Position numbers and translations under genes: made by a program. Positions 50,666-59,746 of a stretch of 64,000 nucleotides of DNA are shown piece by piece. The stretch covers positions 496,001 through 560,000 of the forward strand of contig NZ_PYAS01000004.1 in NCBI RefSeq assembly GCF_003014695.1. The letters are read 5' to 3'. How positions within the stretch are numbered: the first letter of the stretch is position 1; every line of letters begins with the position of its first letter. The notes under the pieces were generated by a model. The model searched no databases, was not told the origin of the DNA, and saw only the letters and a list, made by a program, of their open reading frames with translations. Source of the DNA: Dyadobacter jiangsuensis. GTDB taxonomy: Bacteria; Bacteroidota; Bacteroidia; Cytophagales; Spirosomataceae.

Positions 50666-52234
50666 TCAGGGGGCAATATACCCCTCTGTTTTAAGGAAGT
50701 TTTTCCAATCGTCGATCAGGTCTTTCTTGAAAACCCGGGGGAATTTGTTCTGGCCGCCGAGCTTGCCTTTGGATTCCATCCAGTGATAGAACGCCTGATT
50801 GGGCAGCACATTTACGAATACTTCTTTCAATGCGTGGCGGCGCTCTACGGCGTAGTCATCGTTGAGTTCCGCGAGCTTGGCGTCGAGTTTTTGTTTCAGA
50901 ACCTCCGCATCCACATTGGACTCTTCCACGCCCACGTACCAGTCGTGCGCGAACAAGGTGCCGTGTTCGATGCCGCAAACGGTAAATTCTTTCACCGAAA
51001 TACCCATTTCACGCGAAACGAGGTCGATCGCCTTGTTCATATTATCCACCGAAAGGTGTTCGCCGCAAAGGCTCAGGTAATGCTTCGTGCGACCGGTGAT
51101 GACGATCTCGCCGCGCGATTTGTCCACGAATTTCAGCGTATCGCCGATCAGGTAACGCCATGCTCCCGAGCAGGTCGAGAGCAGCAATGCATATTCTTTA
51201 CCTTCTTCCACCTGGTCGATCATCAGCGTCTCGGGATTATCGAGCATAGCACCGTCGGAATCGAAGTTTTGAGGGGTGAAGGGGATAAATTCAAAGAACA
51301 GCCCATTATCACATACCAACTCCATACCCACCGCACCCGGCCGCGACTGGTAGGCGATAAAGCCCTCCGACGCAAGGTAAGTGTTGATGTAGGTCATCGG
51401 CTTGCCCAGCAATTTCTCGAAACCCTTGCGATAAGGCTCGAATGAAACGCCGCCATGCGCGAAAACCTGCAAATTCGGCCATATCTCGTGAATGTTCTTC
51501 ACATTGTAATGCGCGATGATCTTTTCGAAAAGCAACTGGATCCACGCAGGAACACCTACCACGAATCCAATGTCCCATTCGCTCGCTACGCGGGTAATTT
51601 CTTCCAGTTTCAGGCCCCAGTCGCGCTGTGCAGCGATTTTCTGGCCCGGTTTATAATAAGGACGGAACCAGCGCGGGATCTGCTGGATTTGAATACCACT
51701 CAAATCACCTGCCAGGCTTCCGGTATCGTGCGGGTTCAGGTTGGTACTGCCGCTCAGCATCAGGAAACCTTTTTCGTACAAATCAGGCGGGAGGTCTTTG
51801 TAATGGCCCAACGACAAAATCTGGCGGATACTGGTCTTTTGAATAGCCTTGGTCATCGCTTTCGTCACCGGAATCTGCTTAGAAGCGGCTTCCGATGTTC
51901 CCGAGCTCAATGCGTAATATTTCACCGTGCCGGGCCAGCACACATCCTTATCACCTTCGAGGGATTTGTGCCACCATTCGTTGAATATCTTGTTATAATC
52001 GTAAACGGGCACGGTGCGCTTGTAAAGCTCATAAAATGCCCCTTTTTCACCGAAGAGAATGGTGGAAAGCAGCTCGTCGAAATTGTATTTCTCGCCGAAC
52101 TCGGTATATCTGGCCTTGGCCAGGAGTTTGGCCAGGGTTTTTTTCTGTTGCTGGTGTAAACTTGCCTTGCGGCGGTTGGCAACGATGTTGCTGAAATGGA
52201 TGCCTTTCTTTAATAAACTGCCTACTAATGCCAT
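50666..52234 (-). CDS. GH3 family acyl-acid amido synthetase-like protein
   Basis: This 522-residue protein matches the GH3 family, the ATP-dependent adenylating enzymes that join acyl acids to amino acids in plants. ALSSGTSEAASKQIPVT (about residues 107-123) is the phosphate-binding P-loop-like motif; INTYLASEGFIAYQ and LIGDTLKF follow, and ITGRTKHYLSLCGEHLS marks the C-terminal domain hinge. Bacterial members occur widely in Bacteroidota with unknown substrates. It begins 14 bases after surE, so they share a transcript. It is another amide-forming or adenylating enzyme in this window. Confidence 0.85.
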   Translation of the reverse strand: MALVGSLLKKGIHFSNIVANRRKASLHQQQKKTLAKLLAKARYTEFGEKYNFDELLSTILFGEKGAFYELYKRTVPVYDYNKIFNEWWHKSLEGDKDVCWPGTVKYYALSSGTSEAASKQIPVTKAMTKAIQKTSIRQILSLGHYKDLPPDLYEKGFLMLSGSTNLNPHDTGSLAGDLSGIQIQQIPRWFRPYYKPGQKIAAQRDWGLKLEEITRVASEWDIGFVVGVPAWIQLLFEKIIAHYNVKNIHEIWPNLQVFAHGGVSFEPYRKGFEKLLGKPMTYINTYLASEGFIAYQSRPGAVGMELVCDNGLFFEFIPFTPQNFDSDGAMLDNPETLMIDQVEEGKEYALLLSTCSGAWRYLIGDTLKFVDKSRGEIVITGRTKHYLSLCGEHLSVDNMNKAIDLVSREMGISVKEFTVCGIEHGTLFAHDWYVGVEESNVDAEVLKQKLDAKLAELNDDYAVERRHALKEVFVNVLPNQAFYHWMESKGKLGGQNKFPRVFKKDLIDDWKNFLKTEGYIAP

Positions 52235-52248
52235 AGCTGTTGGTTAAA

Positions 52249-53016
52249 TTACAAATCCCAGGTCGATAGCTTTTTCAACGCTTCATACTCTGTCAGATCA
52301 TATTGACATGGCACCACCGAGATATAGTTATTATCCAGTGCCCAGACATCGGTGTCTTCTTTTTCGGTATCGAAATTGACAAACTCGCCGGCCATCCAAA
52401 GGTAGCCGCGACCATTAGGGTCTACGCGGTAGTCGAATTTCTCCTGCCATTTGGCATGCGCCTGGCGGCATACTTTTACGCCTTTCAGCGCCAGGTCTGT
52501 TTTGGCGGGGATGTTTACATTCAATGCAATGCCGTTTGGAATACCATTTTTCAAAGCCTCTTCCGTAATCGACTTGATGTAGGGAACTGCGTGGCTGAAA
52601 TCCGCATCCTCCCTGAAATCGCAAAGCGAAAAGCCGATTGCCGGGATGCCCTCGATCGCCGCTTCAATGGCCGCCGACATCGTGCCGGAGTACAGCACGC
52701 TGATCGAACTGTTGCTGCCGTGATTGATACCGCTCACGACGAGGTCAGGCTTGCGGTCCTGCAACACGTAGTTTTTAGCCAGTTTCACACAGTCGGCCGG
52801 TGTTCCCGAGCATTCATACTCCGTCACATCATCAAAAATATGGGTGGAATAAAGCCTGAGCGGTTCACCGATGGTGATAGCATGGCCCATTCCGGATTGC
52901 GGGCTGTTGGGAGCGACTACGATCACTTCACCCAGCGTTTGCATGATTTCAACCAGTGTTCGGATTCCTTTTGACGTTATTCCGTCGTCATTTGTAACTA
53001 AAATGAGGGGTTTCAT
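52249..53016 (-). CDS. surE: 5'/3'-nucleotidase SurE
   Basis: This 255-residue metal-dependent enzyme removes phosphate from nucleoside monophosphates. Metal ligands D10 and D11 lie in LVTNDDGITSKGI, the phosphate site in PQSGMGHAITIGEPL, and GTPADCVKLA and VSGINHGSN are also diagnostic. It is cytoplasmic and of the usual length. It lies 14 bases upstream of the GH3 gene. Confidence 0.95.
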   Translation of the reverse strand: MKPLILVTNDDGITSKGIRTLVEIMQTLGEVIVVAPNSPQSGMGHAITIGEPLRLYSTHIFDDVTEYECSGTPADCVKLAKNYVLQDRKPDLVVSGINHGSNSSISVLYSGTMSAAIEAAIEGIPAIGFSLCDFREDADFSHAVPYIKSITEEALKNGIPNGIALNVNIPAKTDLALKGVKVCRQAHAKWQEKFDYRVDPNGRGYLWMAGEFVNFDTEKEDTDVWALDNNYISVVPCQYDLTEYEALKKLSTWDL

Positions 53017-53135
53017 ATATTTCTACTGATCGGGTGCTTAGCAGCGTCGTGCGATCTGGTCTGCCGGCTCAGTAACATGGTTTTTAAGTGAATAAATATT
53101 TAATTGCGCTTTTCAAGCTGCCAAATTTAAGCAAT

Positions 53136-53630
53136 ATGCCTTCATTCGCAACACTACAAGCCTCGGTCGGGGACATTCCGACCATCATCGAAATCCAGGA
53201 AAAAACATGGGAACCCACTTACCGTGACATCCTTAGCAAGGAGCAGATCGATTTTATGTTCGAAAAAATATATTCTCCCGAATCGCTCTCACACCAGATG
53301 GAATCCGGGCAGCAATTTATGATCCTGCTAAGCGACGAAACGCCCGCCGGCTTTTCGTCTGTTTCGGAAGAAAAGCCCGGAAAGTACAAATTACACAAAA
53401 TATATGTGCTTCCCGCCACGCAGGGAACCGGCGCGGGTAAATACCTTTTGCAAGCAACTGAAAACTACGTGAAGTCGGTGGGGGGAACTGTGCTGTCGCT
53501 GAACGTGAACCGCTACAATAAGGCCAAAACTTTCTATGAAAAAATGGGCTTCCAGGTCGTAGACGAGCAGGATATTCCCATTGGGCCTTACTGGATGAAC
53601 GATTACGTGCTCGAAAAACCATTGAACTGA
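53136..53630 (+). CDS. GNAT family N-acetyltransferase
   Basis: This 164-residue protein has the GNAT fold with the acetyl-CoA loop in VLPATQGTGAGKYLL (about residues 92-106) and a C-terminal SLNVNRYNKAKTFYEKMGF region, the usual strand-helix pair. The acceptor substrate is not evident. I start it at the ATG at 53136 (MPSFATLQA), since the 16 codons added by the upstream ATG at 53088 do not look like family sequence. It is a single gene, convergent with trhO. Confidence 0.87.
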   Translation: MPSFATLQASVGDIPTIIEIQEKTWEPTYRDILSKEQIDFMFEKIYSPESLSHQMESGQQFMILLSDETPAGFSSVSEEKPGKYKLHKIYVLPATQGTGAGKYLLQATENYVKSVGGTVLSLNVNRYNKAKTFYEKMGFQVVDEQDIPIGPYWMNDYVLEKPLN

Positions 53631-53635
53631 ACCGG

Positions 53636-54622
53636 CTAGGCCGATTCAGTTTTCAATGCGAGTTTCATTTTCTTGATATTCTTCTGCTGGCTTTTCAGGC
53701 CTTGCATCGGATGGTAATGGTTGCTGTTTACCACATAATAGCCGGTGCCGTCGTAAGCGCGTTTGGCAGGATGTGATTTACATTCTGCCGAACAGGCGCC
53801 TTCCATTTCCCAACCGCATTTTTCGCAGATCGGTACGTGGTTGTTGCATTCGGCGTTCGCGCAGTTCACCATGCGGTCGCTGGGCTCTTCGCAGATGTAG
53901 CATTTCGAAATGACCGTCGGGTTCACGCTGTTCACATTCACGGTAATGCGGTTGTCGAACACGTAACACTTGCCGTCGAAGTTTTCGCCGCCTTCTTCCA
54001 GTCCGTAACGTATAATGCCTCCGTGCAGTTGGTAAACGTCGGTAAAGCCCTGGTCGAGCAGGTAGGCGCTGGCTTTCTCGCATTTGATGCCGCCGGTGCA
54101 ATAGGTGATTACCTTCTTGTCTTTCAAATGGGCAATCTCATGTACGTGATCGGGGAGCTCGCGCAGGTTGTGCATATCGAACGTGATCGCGCCCTTGAAC
54201 TTGCCTACCTCATGCTCGTAATCCGAACGCATATCCACCAGCACCACATCCGGGTCGTTCAGCATTGCTTTGAAATCGGCCGGTTCGAGGTGCTTGCCTG
54301 TTTGTACGAGCGGGTTTACGGGGAGATCGGAATTTACGATCTCATCCTTTACACGCACGTGTAATTTTTGGAATGCAACGTGGTCCGACTCTTCTACTTT
54401 GAACTGAACGCCTGCGAAACGCGCGTCAGAACGGACGTAGTTCATATAGGCCTCGCATTGCTCAGGCGTGCCCGAAACCGTGCCGTTAAGGCCCTCAGGC
54501 GCCACGATAATGCGGCCGAGGAGGTCGTTTTCCACACAAAAAAAGTGATGCTCGTCGCGGTAGGTGTCGGGATCGGCGATGGGCGTGTAATAGTAATATA
54601 ATATAACCCGGTAAGGTTTCAT
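53636..54622 (-). CDS. trhO: tRNA uridine(34) hydroxylase, rhodanese-like (TrhO/YceA)
   Basis: This 328-residue protein has the TrhO layout: an N-terminal ferredoxin-like domain (GLNGTVSGTPEQCEAY), a rhodanese domain with the active-site loop CTGGIKCEKA (Cys175, Cys181), and a C-terminal cysteine-rich zinc-binding region (CYICEEPSDRMVNCANAEC and CEKCGWEMEGAC) typical of this group. TrhO makes 5-hydroxyuridine at tRNA position 34 using oxygen. It is cytoplasmic. It is convergent with the GNAT gene. Confidence 0.92.
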   Translation of the reverse strand: MKPYRVILYYYYTPIADPDTYRDEHHFFCVENDLLGRIIVAPEGLNGTVSGTPEQCEAYMNYVRSDARFAGVQFKVEESDHVAFQKLHVRVKDEIVNSDLPVNPLVQTGKHLEPADFKAMLNDPDVVLVDMRSDYEHEVGKFKGAITFDMHNLRELPDHVHEIAHLKDKKVITYCTGGIKCEKASAYLLDQGFTDVYQLHGGIIRYGLEEGGENFDGKCYVFDNRITVNVNSVNPTVISKCYICEEPSDRMVNCANAECNNHVPICEKCGWEMEGACSAECKSHPAKRAYDGTGYYVVNSNHYHPMQGLKSQQKNIKKMKLALKTESA

Positions 54623-54776
54623 AGTTCAATTCTTTTCTCCAAATCAGCCGCAAATATACGAATAATGCAAGTTTTAAGAAAATGCCGAAAATCAGTTTTG
54701 TAGCTGACCGGTTATCCGTTGAAATACATATTTTTGTGAGCACTCGTTCATTCACTCAACTTCATCCTATCTCCTT

Positions 54777-55391
54777 ATGCACATCGCTATCATTGGTAAC
54801 ATCGGCGCAGGTAAAACTACATTGACCCAGATGCTGGGGGATTATTTCAAATGGGAAGTGATGTACGAAGCGGTGGAAGGAAATCCCTATCTGGCTGATT
54901 TTTATATGGATATGGAGCGCTGGGCGTTCAATCTGCAAATTTACTTTTTGAACAACCGCTTTGCGCAAGTCCAGAAAATCCGCGAAACGACCTATTCGAC
55001 CATCGTTCAGGACCGCACTATTTTTGAAGATGCCTACATTTTTGCCCGCAACCTCTACGAATCGGGCGTACTCACCGACCGCGATTACCAGACTTACCTG
55101 CTGCTCTTTGAATCCATTATCCGGACCGTTTCCCAGCCCGATTTGCTGATTTACCTCAAAGCGGATATTCCCAAGCTGGTGTCACAAATCAAAAAGCGCG
55201 GCCGCGAATTCGAATCGGATATTTCGATAGACTATCTGACGAATCTGAATCGCTATTACGAGGATTTCGTGCAGAACTACGAGGATGGTAAAATCCTTGA
55301 AATAGATGTTAACAACATGGATTTCGAGTCGAATCCCAAAGATTTCGAGCACATCGTTTCGCTGCTGAACAAAGAGCTGTTCTACGTGTGA
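54777..55391 (+). CDS. Deoxynucleoside kinase
   Basis: This 204-residue protein matches deoxynucleoside kinases of the dNK/dAK type. The P-loop GNIGAGKTT is at residues 7-15, the DRTIFED segment near residue 79 holds the ERS-like substrate-binding arginine, and LIYLKADIP followed by KKRGREFE gives the lid with its arginines. It phosphorylates deoxyribonucleosides for salvage; sequence does not fix which base. No second dNK gene is present nearby. It lies in its own unit. Confidence 0.9.
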   Translation: MHIAIIGNIGAGKTTLTQMLGDYFKWEVMYEAVEGNPYLADFYMDMERWAFNLQIYFLNNRFAQVQKIRETTYSTIVQDRTIFEDAYIFARNLYESGVLTDRDYQTYLLLFESIIRTVSQPDLLIYLKADIPKLVSQIKKRGREFESDISIDYLTNLNRYYEDFVQNYEDGKILEIDVNNMDFESNPKDFEHIVSLLNKELFYV

Positions 55392-55398
55392 CGCGTGC

Positions 55399-55869
55399 CT
55401 AGCGCATACATGCGATTGCTTTGTGGAGCAGCTGGTTCTTTTTAGCATCGACCTTGAACGTCCGTCTGTCGTCGGGCAGCAGTATCTCAATCTGCACCGT
55501 TCCTTTCATTTTTTCGAGCTCTTTCGGTTCGATAGGAGTGGACAGGACGAATTCGCTCTGCCAGTTGCTGCGGTCGGTGGAGTTGATGGTGGTGTAGAGG
55601 GAAAAATTGCCTTTCACCGATGAGAACTTGATTTCGGTGAACATCTGAACGTGGTAGACCTGGCCAAATTCGTCATTATGGTAATTGAGAATCCGCTCCT
55701 CGCCGGTCCTGGCGAGGGTCAGGTACTCTTTAGGCCCGGAAAGCTGGACGATGTGATAGTGGACTTTCTTGTGATTCGACGGGCTGACGGTTTCCTTGCA
55801 TTGCGCAAAAGACTTATTCTCGTCAGCCATCAGTAAGCCGACCACACCAAGCAGGAAAGTGAACTTCAT
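55399..55869 (-). CDS. Secreted hypothetical protein
   Basis: I do not recognise this 156-residue protein. The ATG at 55869 gives a signal peptide (MKFTFLLGVVGLLMA through about SFAQ). The mature part is mainly beta-strand in pattern (VHYHIVQLSGPKEYLTL, GQVYHVQMFTEIKF, GNFSLYTTINSTD), with lysine-rich C-terminus ending ACMR and two cysteines, so it may be a small periplasmic or exported beta-sandwich. The frame is also open 7 codons further upstream, but that would place the signal internally. It is convergent with the deoxynucleoside kinase gene. Confidence 0.65.
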   Translation of the reverse strand: MKFTFLLGVVGLLMADENKSFAQCKETVSPSNHKKVHYHIVQLSGPKEYLTLARTGEERILNYHNDEFGQVYHVQMFTEIKFSSVKGNFSLYTTINSTDRSNWQSEFVLSTPIEPKELEKMKGTVQIEILLPDDRRTFKVDAKKNQLLHKAIACMR

Positions 55870-56104
55870 GCAGAGGGCGTAATTCAACACTTTTCTAGAT
55901 TTCAGGGTTATTCAAACGTTTGTAAAGATAATTGCCTGATAAGTAGAATGCAATAGAATCGGCGGAAATGACTACTTTCTGCTCTATTCCTATGCCGGTT
56001 ATTTGTAGGTTTCCGCGAACTTGCCCCTGGCTCCCTGATTTTCGTTTCCGGTTTTTCGACTTCGCTTTTGTAAAGGGGCCTTACAGCTATTAAAAAGGCA
56101 TAAA

Positions 56105-56137
56105 AAAAGTGCGTTTACAGCTCATAAACGCACTTTT
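56105..56137 (-). terminator. Terminator of the tRNA-Leu gene
   Basis: AAAAGTGCGTTTA and TAAACGCACTTTT form a perfect 13-base-pair stem with a seven-base loop. On the minus strand a T tract follows. It starts eight bases past the tRNA 3' end. Confidence 0.92.
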
Positions 56138-56144
56138 AACAATG

Positions 56145-56228
56145 TGACCAGAAGGAGAGTCGAACTCCTATACCCGAACGGGCACTACCCCCTCAAAGTA
56201 GCGTGTCTACCAATTCCACCACCTGGCC
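56145..56228 (-). tRNA. tRNA-Leu(GAG)
   Basis: The minus strand folds into an 84-base class II tRNA. The acceptor 5' strand GGCCAGG (56228-56222) pairs with TCTGGTC next to discriminator A (56145). The D region reads GGTGGAATTGGTAGAC, the anticodon stem and loop CTACTTTGAGGGGGTAG gives anticodon GAG, and a long variable arm (TGCCCGTTCGGGTA) marks leucine. The T arm reads GAGTTCGACTC. CCA is not encoded. Confidence 0.95.
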
Positions 56229-56514
56229 GTCAATCGTGATGCAAAAGTAGTATTTAAATCATACGACGCAACAGTTATGCCCTGATTTTTTTGAGAAAAA
56301 ATGGCGCATTGCGCAAAAAAGCCTTCGTATTTGCGCAATTTGGTCGTAGTTTCGTGGCCCGAAAACGGGTTAGTGACCAAAGGATCAGACGGTTCAGCCA
56401 TTCGGTCGACGAAGGCTCAGAAATATTAAAAATTTTAGATTTAGTAATTAGCATAAAAGCCCTGGCATCGATCCAAGGCTTTTTATGTTAATTACCGTTA
56501 TGTGAATCCAGGTC
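56229..56514. other. Spacer with tRNA upstream region and a minus-strand terminator
   Basis: No gene is supported. AAAAGCCCTGG (56455-56465) and CCAAGGCTTTT (56473-56483) form an eleven-pair stem with one mismatch, a likely terminator of the leftward SelA-like gene. TTGCGCAA words near 56312 and 56332 repeat, perhaps by chance. Confidence 0.6.
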
Positions 56515-58200
56515 CTAGGTCGACAACGGACGTCCGGCAGGGATATTGATCCGCTGGCGGTTGCTGGGGAAGGTTGCCTTCTTGGCGGTAAATTTCGCGT
56601 TCACATATTCTACCATATCGATTTCACCGGTAATGGTGTCGCCCGAGAGCTTTCCGTGGAATGTCATGGTGAGGTTGTCGCCCGGCACGCTGTACCGGCT
56701 TTGGAAGCGTACTTCGTCCCCATCGATGTTGCCGAACAGCTCGCGCGTCGCGAATTCGCCCTTATGCGTTCCGTACAGGTAGTTGCCGTCCTGCCTTTCG
56801 ATAATGAATGTATGTTTGCTCGCACTGGTGTAAAACTCGATGCTCACATCCCAACGGCCTGCGATTTCCGCTGCCGGTGCTTTCATCGTCGCCTCGGCTT
56901 TCGGTGCGCTGCGCTTGCGGGTGAGGATTTCGTAAATGCGTTCCGCCACAATTTTGTCGTTACCGGGGCCCATCATATAAGCGGCTACGGTTATCGATGT
57001 GGTAGGCGGGCCGGATTGCGCTGCCTGGCCTCTGCGGAAACCGGTTCCTACGGCCACACGCGGTTTGGTGGTTTGCAGCTCGTCGGCTACTTCCTGGCCC
57101 GTGATGTTAAGCTTGGTAGGGTCCCAGGTTACGGTTAATGTCGGTGTTGCATTATCCAGTGCGCCTTCGGCAGGCTCCTTAATTTCGAGTTTAGCACTTG
57201 GAATGCCGTTCAGTTTCTTGGAAATGTTTTCCAGCCACGACACCCAGGTTCTCATTTCAGCCTTATGGTCACGAGTGGCCCATGCTTCCACAGCTGCGAG
57301 CATACCTATCATTTCTTCGCGGCCTACTTTATTGTTGCGGCAAGGTCCGTGGTGCGGTGCGCTGGCCTGCCATGCCGACATGAGTACATCCTTGCTACCG
57401 AGCATCAGACCTGCACATTGCGGTCCGCGGATTACTTTTCCACCGCTGTATGCTACCACCGAAGCGCCGGCTTGCAGGTGGATATTAGGGATCGTCAAAC
57501 GCTCGGCCGCGGCATCCACCAGCAATGGTACACCGGCAGGTTTGGCGATATCCGCTACCGCCTTCACAGTCCATGGCTCATCACCCGGCATCATGTAAAT
57601 CATCGCCGTGCGCGGCGTGATGGCTTTTTTGAGCTCTTCGATGGTCTCTACCGTAATGATTTTTACGCCCACGTTACGTATCGCGTGGTCATACACGTTG
57701 CGCGAGGATCTCGGGATAATCACCTCTGTTTTTTCAAAACCTTCGAGATTGGGAATACGGATCAGTTTTTCAGGATTACCACCTGCGATAATGCCTGCGG
57801 TTACCTCGTTCATACCCGCCGCGCAGCCCGATGATACCATGCCCCATTCGGAGCCGACGATTTCTGAAAGGCGCTGGCCTACACCAAATGCCAGCTCGTC
57901 GATCTGTACATTATACTGGCATGCATATTCCATGGCCTGACGAACTTCGGGAAGCTCAATGGATGCCCCGATAATGGTAAATGTCCCCCGGCAGTTGATA
58001 ATCGGCTCCACGCCGATCGACTGATAGATTTGCGGTCCGGGCTTCAAGGGTCCGGGTGCTGATACGGCTGCCGCAGCTTGCTGAAACCATTTCGGTTTGC
58101 TGCTCTCGGCAAAGGCGGCCGACGTGCTGGCCGCCGCGCTCAGAACGCCTCCCGCGAGCGGGATCATGGAAAGATCTTTCAAAAGTTCTCTGCGTTTCAT
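56515..58200 (-). CDS. Exported SelA/DgaE-like PLP enzyme with C-terminal beta domain
   Basis: This 561-residue protein has a twin-arginine-like signal (MKRRELLKDLSMIPLAGG), then a PLP-dependent fold like the SelA/DgaE group. GCAAGMNEVTAGIIAG (about residues 126-141), LLVDAAAERL with Asp229, and AYSGGKVIRGPQCAG with the PLP lysine at 255 fit. Members such as D-glucosaminate-6-phosphate ammonia-lyase are cytoplasmic; an exported copy is unusual. Residues about 450-545 form an added strand-rich domain (GRWDVSIEFYTSASKH, YLYGTHKGEFATRELF) that could bind a ligand. It follows the exported amidohydrolase by a 208-base spacer with decamer repeats. Confidence 0.82.
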   Translation of the reverse strand: MKRRELLKDLSMIPLAGGVLSAAASTSAAFAESSKPKWFQQAAAAVSAPGPLKPGPQIYQSIGVEPIINCRGTFTIIGASIELPEVRQAMEYACQYNVQIDELAFGVGQRLSEIVGSEWGMVSSGCAAGMNEVTAGIIAGGNPEKLIRIPNLEGFEKTEVIIPRSSRNVYDHAIRNVGVKIITVETIEELKKAITPRTAMIYMMPGDEPWTVKAVADIAKPAGVPLLVDAAAERLTIPNIHLQAGASVVAYSGGKVIRGPQCAGLMLGSKDVLMSAWQASAPHHGPCRNNKVGREEMIGMLAAVEAWATRDHKAEMRTWVSWLENISKKLNGIPSAKLEIKEPAEGALDNATPTLTVTWDPTKLNITGQEVADELQTTKPRVAVGTGFRRGQAAQSGPPTTSITVAAYMMGPGNDKIVAERIYEILTRKRSAPKAEATMKAPAAEIAGRWDVSIEFYTSASKHTFIIERQDGNYLYGTHKGEFATRELFGNIDGDEVRFQSRYSVPGDNLTMTFHGKLSGDTITGEIDMVEYVNAKFTAKKATFPSNRQRINIPAGRPLST

Positions 58201-58270
58201 TGGTGTTAAGGTATTGGGGGTTTTGAATGGTTAAAGGGCTTTGTCAGGAAAATAGGCCGGACGTAGTCGG

Positions 58271-58347
58271 GTGTTGTCAACGTTGTCAGGTGTTGTCAGG
58301 TGTTGTCAATTGTTGCCAGGTATTGTCAAGCATTGTCAGATATTGAG
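58271..58347 (+). repeat. Decamer array, about 7.7 copies of a TGTTGTCAGG-like unit
   Basis: From 58271 the sequence falls into ten-base blocks (GTGTTGTCAA, CGTTGTCAGG, TGTTGTCAGG, TGTTGTCAAT, TGTTGCCAGG, TATTGTCAAG, CATTGTCAGA). TTG stays at the same place and TCA is variably conserved. It sits between two exported enzymes of one presumed operon and the period equals one helical turn. Confidence 0.88.
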
Positions 58348-58408
58348 GTAAGGATGCCTGATTTGATTTGGAATACCCTTTTTTTGGAATAAATATCTTG
58401 CTGTTCGC

Positions 58409-59746
58409 TTACCGGGGGCCTGCTCCCTGGCCTTGTTGGCCCTGGGCGCCCGCGGGGCGCTCCGGACGAGGCAGGTTAACAGGCTCTACGCGGGCATTGA
58501 GCGTGTACACGATGTTGCCACCGCGGATGGTGGCTTCGGTTTCGATGCGTTTTTTACCGGTGATTTTGCCGTCGCGGGCGTAGTAGCCGAAGTTGCCGTC
58601 GCGCAGGTTCAATAGGGCAACATCTGCGGGTGAGCCTACGGACAGGTTACCGAGCTCCTCGCGGCGGATTTCCTGTGCGGGATTCCAGGTGCTGGCTTTG
58701 ATCACACTTTTGAAATCCATACCCATGGCCATAAACATCGACATAATGTTGTTCATATCCTTCATCGCCGAGTTCATACTGCTCGTGTGGAGGTCGGTGC
58801 TGATGGAGTTCGGGTAGAAACCCTGCTTGATCGCGGGCTGTCCCTGGGAGAGAAGAAAGCTGGCGCCTCCGAAACCCACATCAAAGATCACCCCGCGTTT
58901 CTGCGCTTCGATGGCGTAGGGTTTCACTTTGTTAGTCGATACATCGACGATGGATTCGCGACCGCGGCCGCTGTTATTGCTGTTTCCGCCAAAGCAATGG
59001 GTGTAAATGTCGCCTTTGCGGAATTTTTTCAAATACAATTCTTCCAATGGCAAAACGGGATTGGCGCTGCCGAAGTCGACCATGATGGGGATGTTGGCAA
59101 GCGTACCTGCCTCCAATGCACGGTCGGTCGGTGTCCAGTCGTGCCCTACGAAATGCGCCAACTTTACGCCTACGACGTCGTTGGGGTACTTTTTGGCCAT
59201 TTCGGCGGTAGCCTTCGCGTCCATTTCTTCGAGGCTGTTCTCGAATTTCCCACCGGCCATTCCCTCGCCTACAATGTTCAGGAAAGCCAGCACGCGGGTT
59301 TTGGAGAGATCGATGGTTTGCTTTTTGAAAGTCTCAAAGGTCTTCCAGCCGGAACTTCCCGCGTCCACTACGGTGGTGACGCCTGAGCGGAATGTGAAAC
59401 CGTCAGCAGGCAGCCCATTCGGGCCGTTGCGGTAGGTGCCTTTGAGGTCGGTGCCCCAGAAAAAGTGGACGTGAATGTCGATCAGCCCGGGCGTGACGTA
59501 GAGCCCTTTGGCATCTACCACCTGCACGGCCTGGCTGGCGTCGATGTTTTTGGCTACCAGGGCGATTTTCCCGTCCTCACCGCCGGGTGTGCCTTCAATG
59601 GCCACATCCATGACGGCGTCGATGTTGTTTTTCGGGTCGATCACATGCCCGCCTTTGATCACGATGCTGTATTTCTTCTCCTGCGACCAGGCCGGCTGGC
59701 ACAGCATAAAGAGCACCACCAAGGCAAAAAGGGAGAAAGCTCTCAT
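58409..59746 (-). CDS. Exported amidohydrolase/deacetylase family metallohydrolase
   Basis: This 445-residue protein has a Sec-type signal peptide (MRAFSLFALVVLFMLCQPAWS) and then the amidohydrolase TIM-barrel. The metal motif HVH (92-94) lies in GLIDIHVHFFWG; KLAHFVGHDWT, IYTHCFGG and SISTDLHTSSM follow with the other ligands. It is close to the EF_0837/AHA_3915 group, which often stands next to SelA/DgaE-like genes, as here. A proline/glycine/glutamine-rich tail ends the protein. The likely role is hydrolysis of an N-acyl or cyclic amide compound outside the cytoplasm. Confidence 0.85.
   Translation of the reverse strand: MRAFSLFALVVLFMLCQPAWSQEKKYSIVIKGGHVIDPKNNIDAVMDVAIEGTPGGEDGKIALVAKNIDASQAVQVVDAKGLYVTPGLIDIHVHFFWGTDLKGTYRNGPNGLPADGFTFRSGVTTVVDAGSSGWKTFETFKKQTIDLSKTRVLAFLNIVGEGMAGGKFENSLEEMDAKATAEMAKKYPNDVVGVKLAHFVGHDWTPTDRALEAGTLANIPIMVDFGSANPVLPLEELYLKKFRKGDIYTHCFGGNSNNSGRGRESIVDVSTNKVKPYAIEAQKRGVIFDVGFGGASFLLSQGQPAIKQGFYPNSISTDLHTSSMNSAMKDMNNIMSMFMAMGMDFKSVIKASTWNPAQEIRREELGNLSVGSPADVALLNLRDGNFGYYARDGKITGKKRIETEATIRGGNIVYTLNARVEPVNLPRPERPAGAQGQQGQGAGPR

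Noticed and set aside
50783..52159. Rightward open frames of 220 and 234 codons opposite the GH3 gene
   Set aside because: They are antisense to a conserved reading frame and show no start context or family motif.
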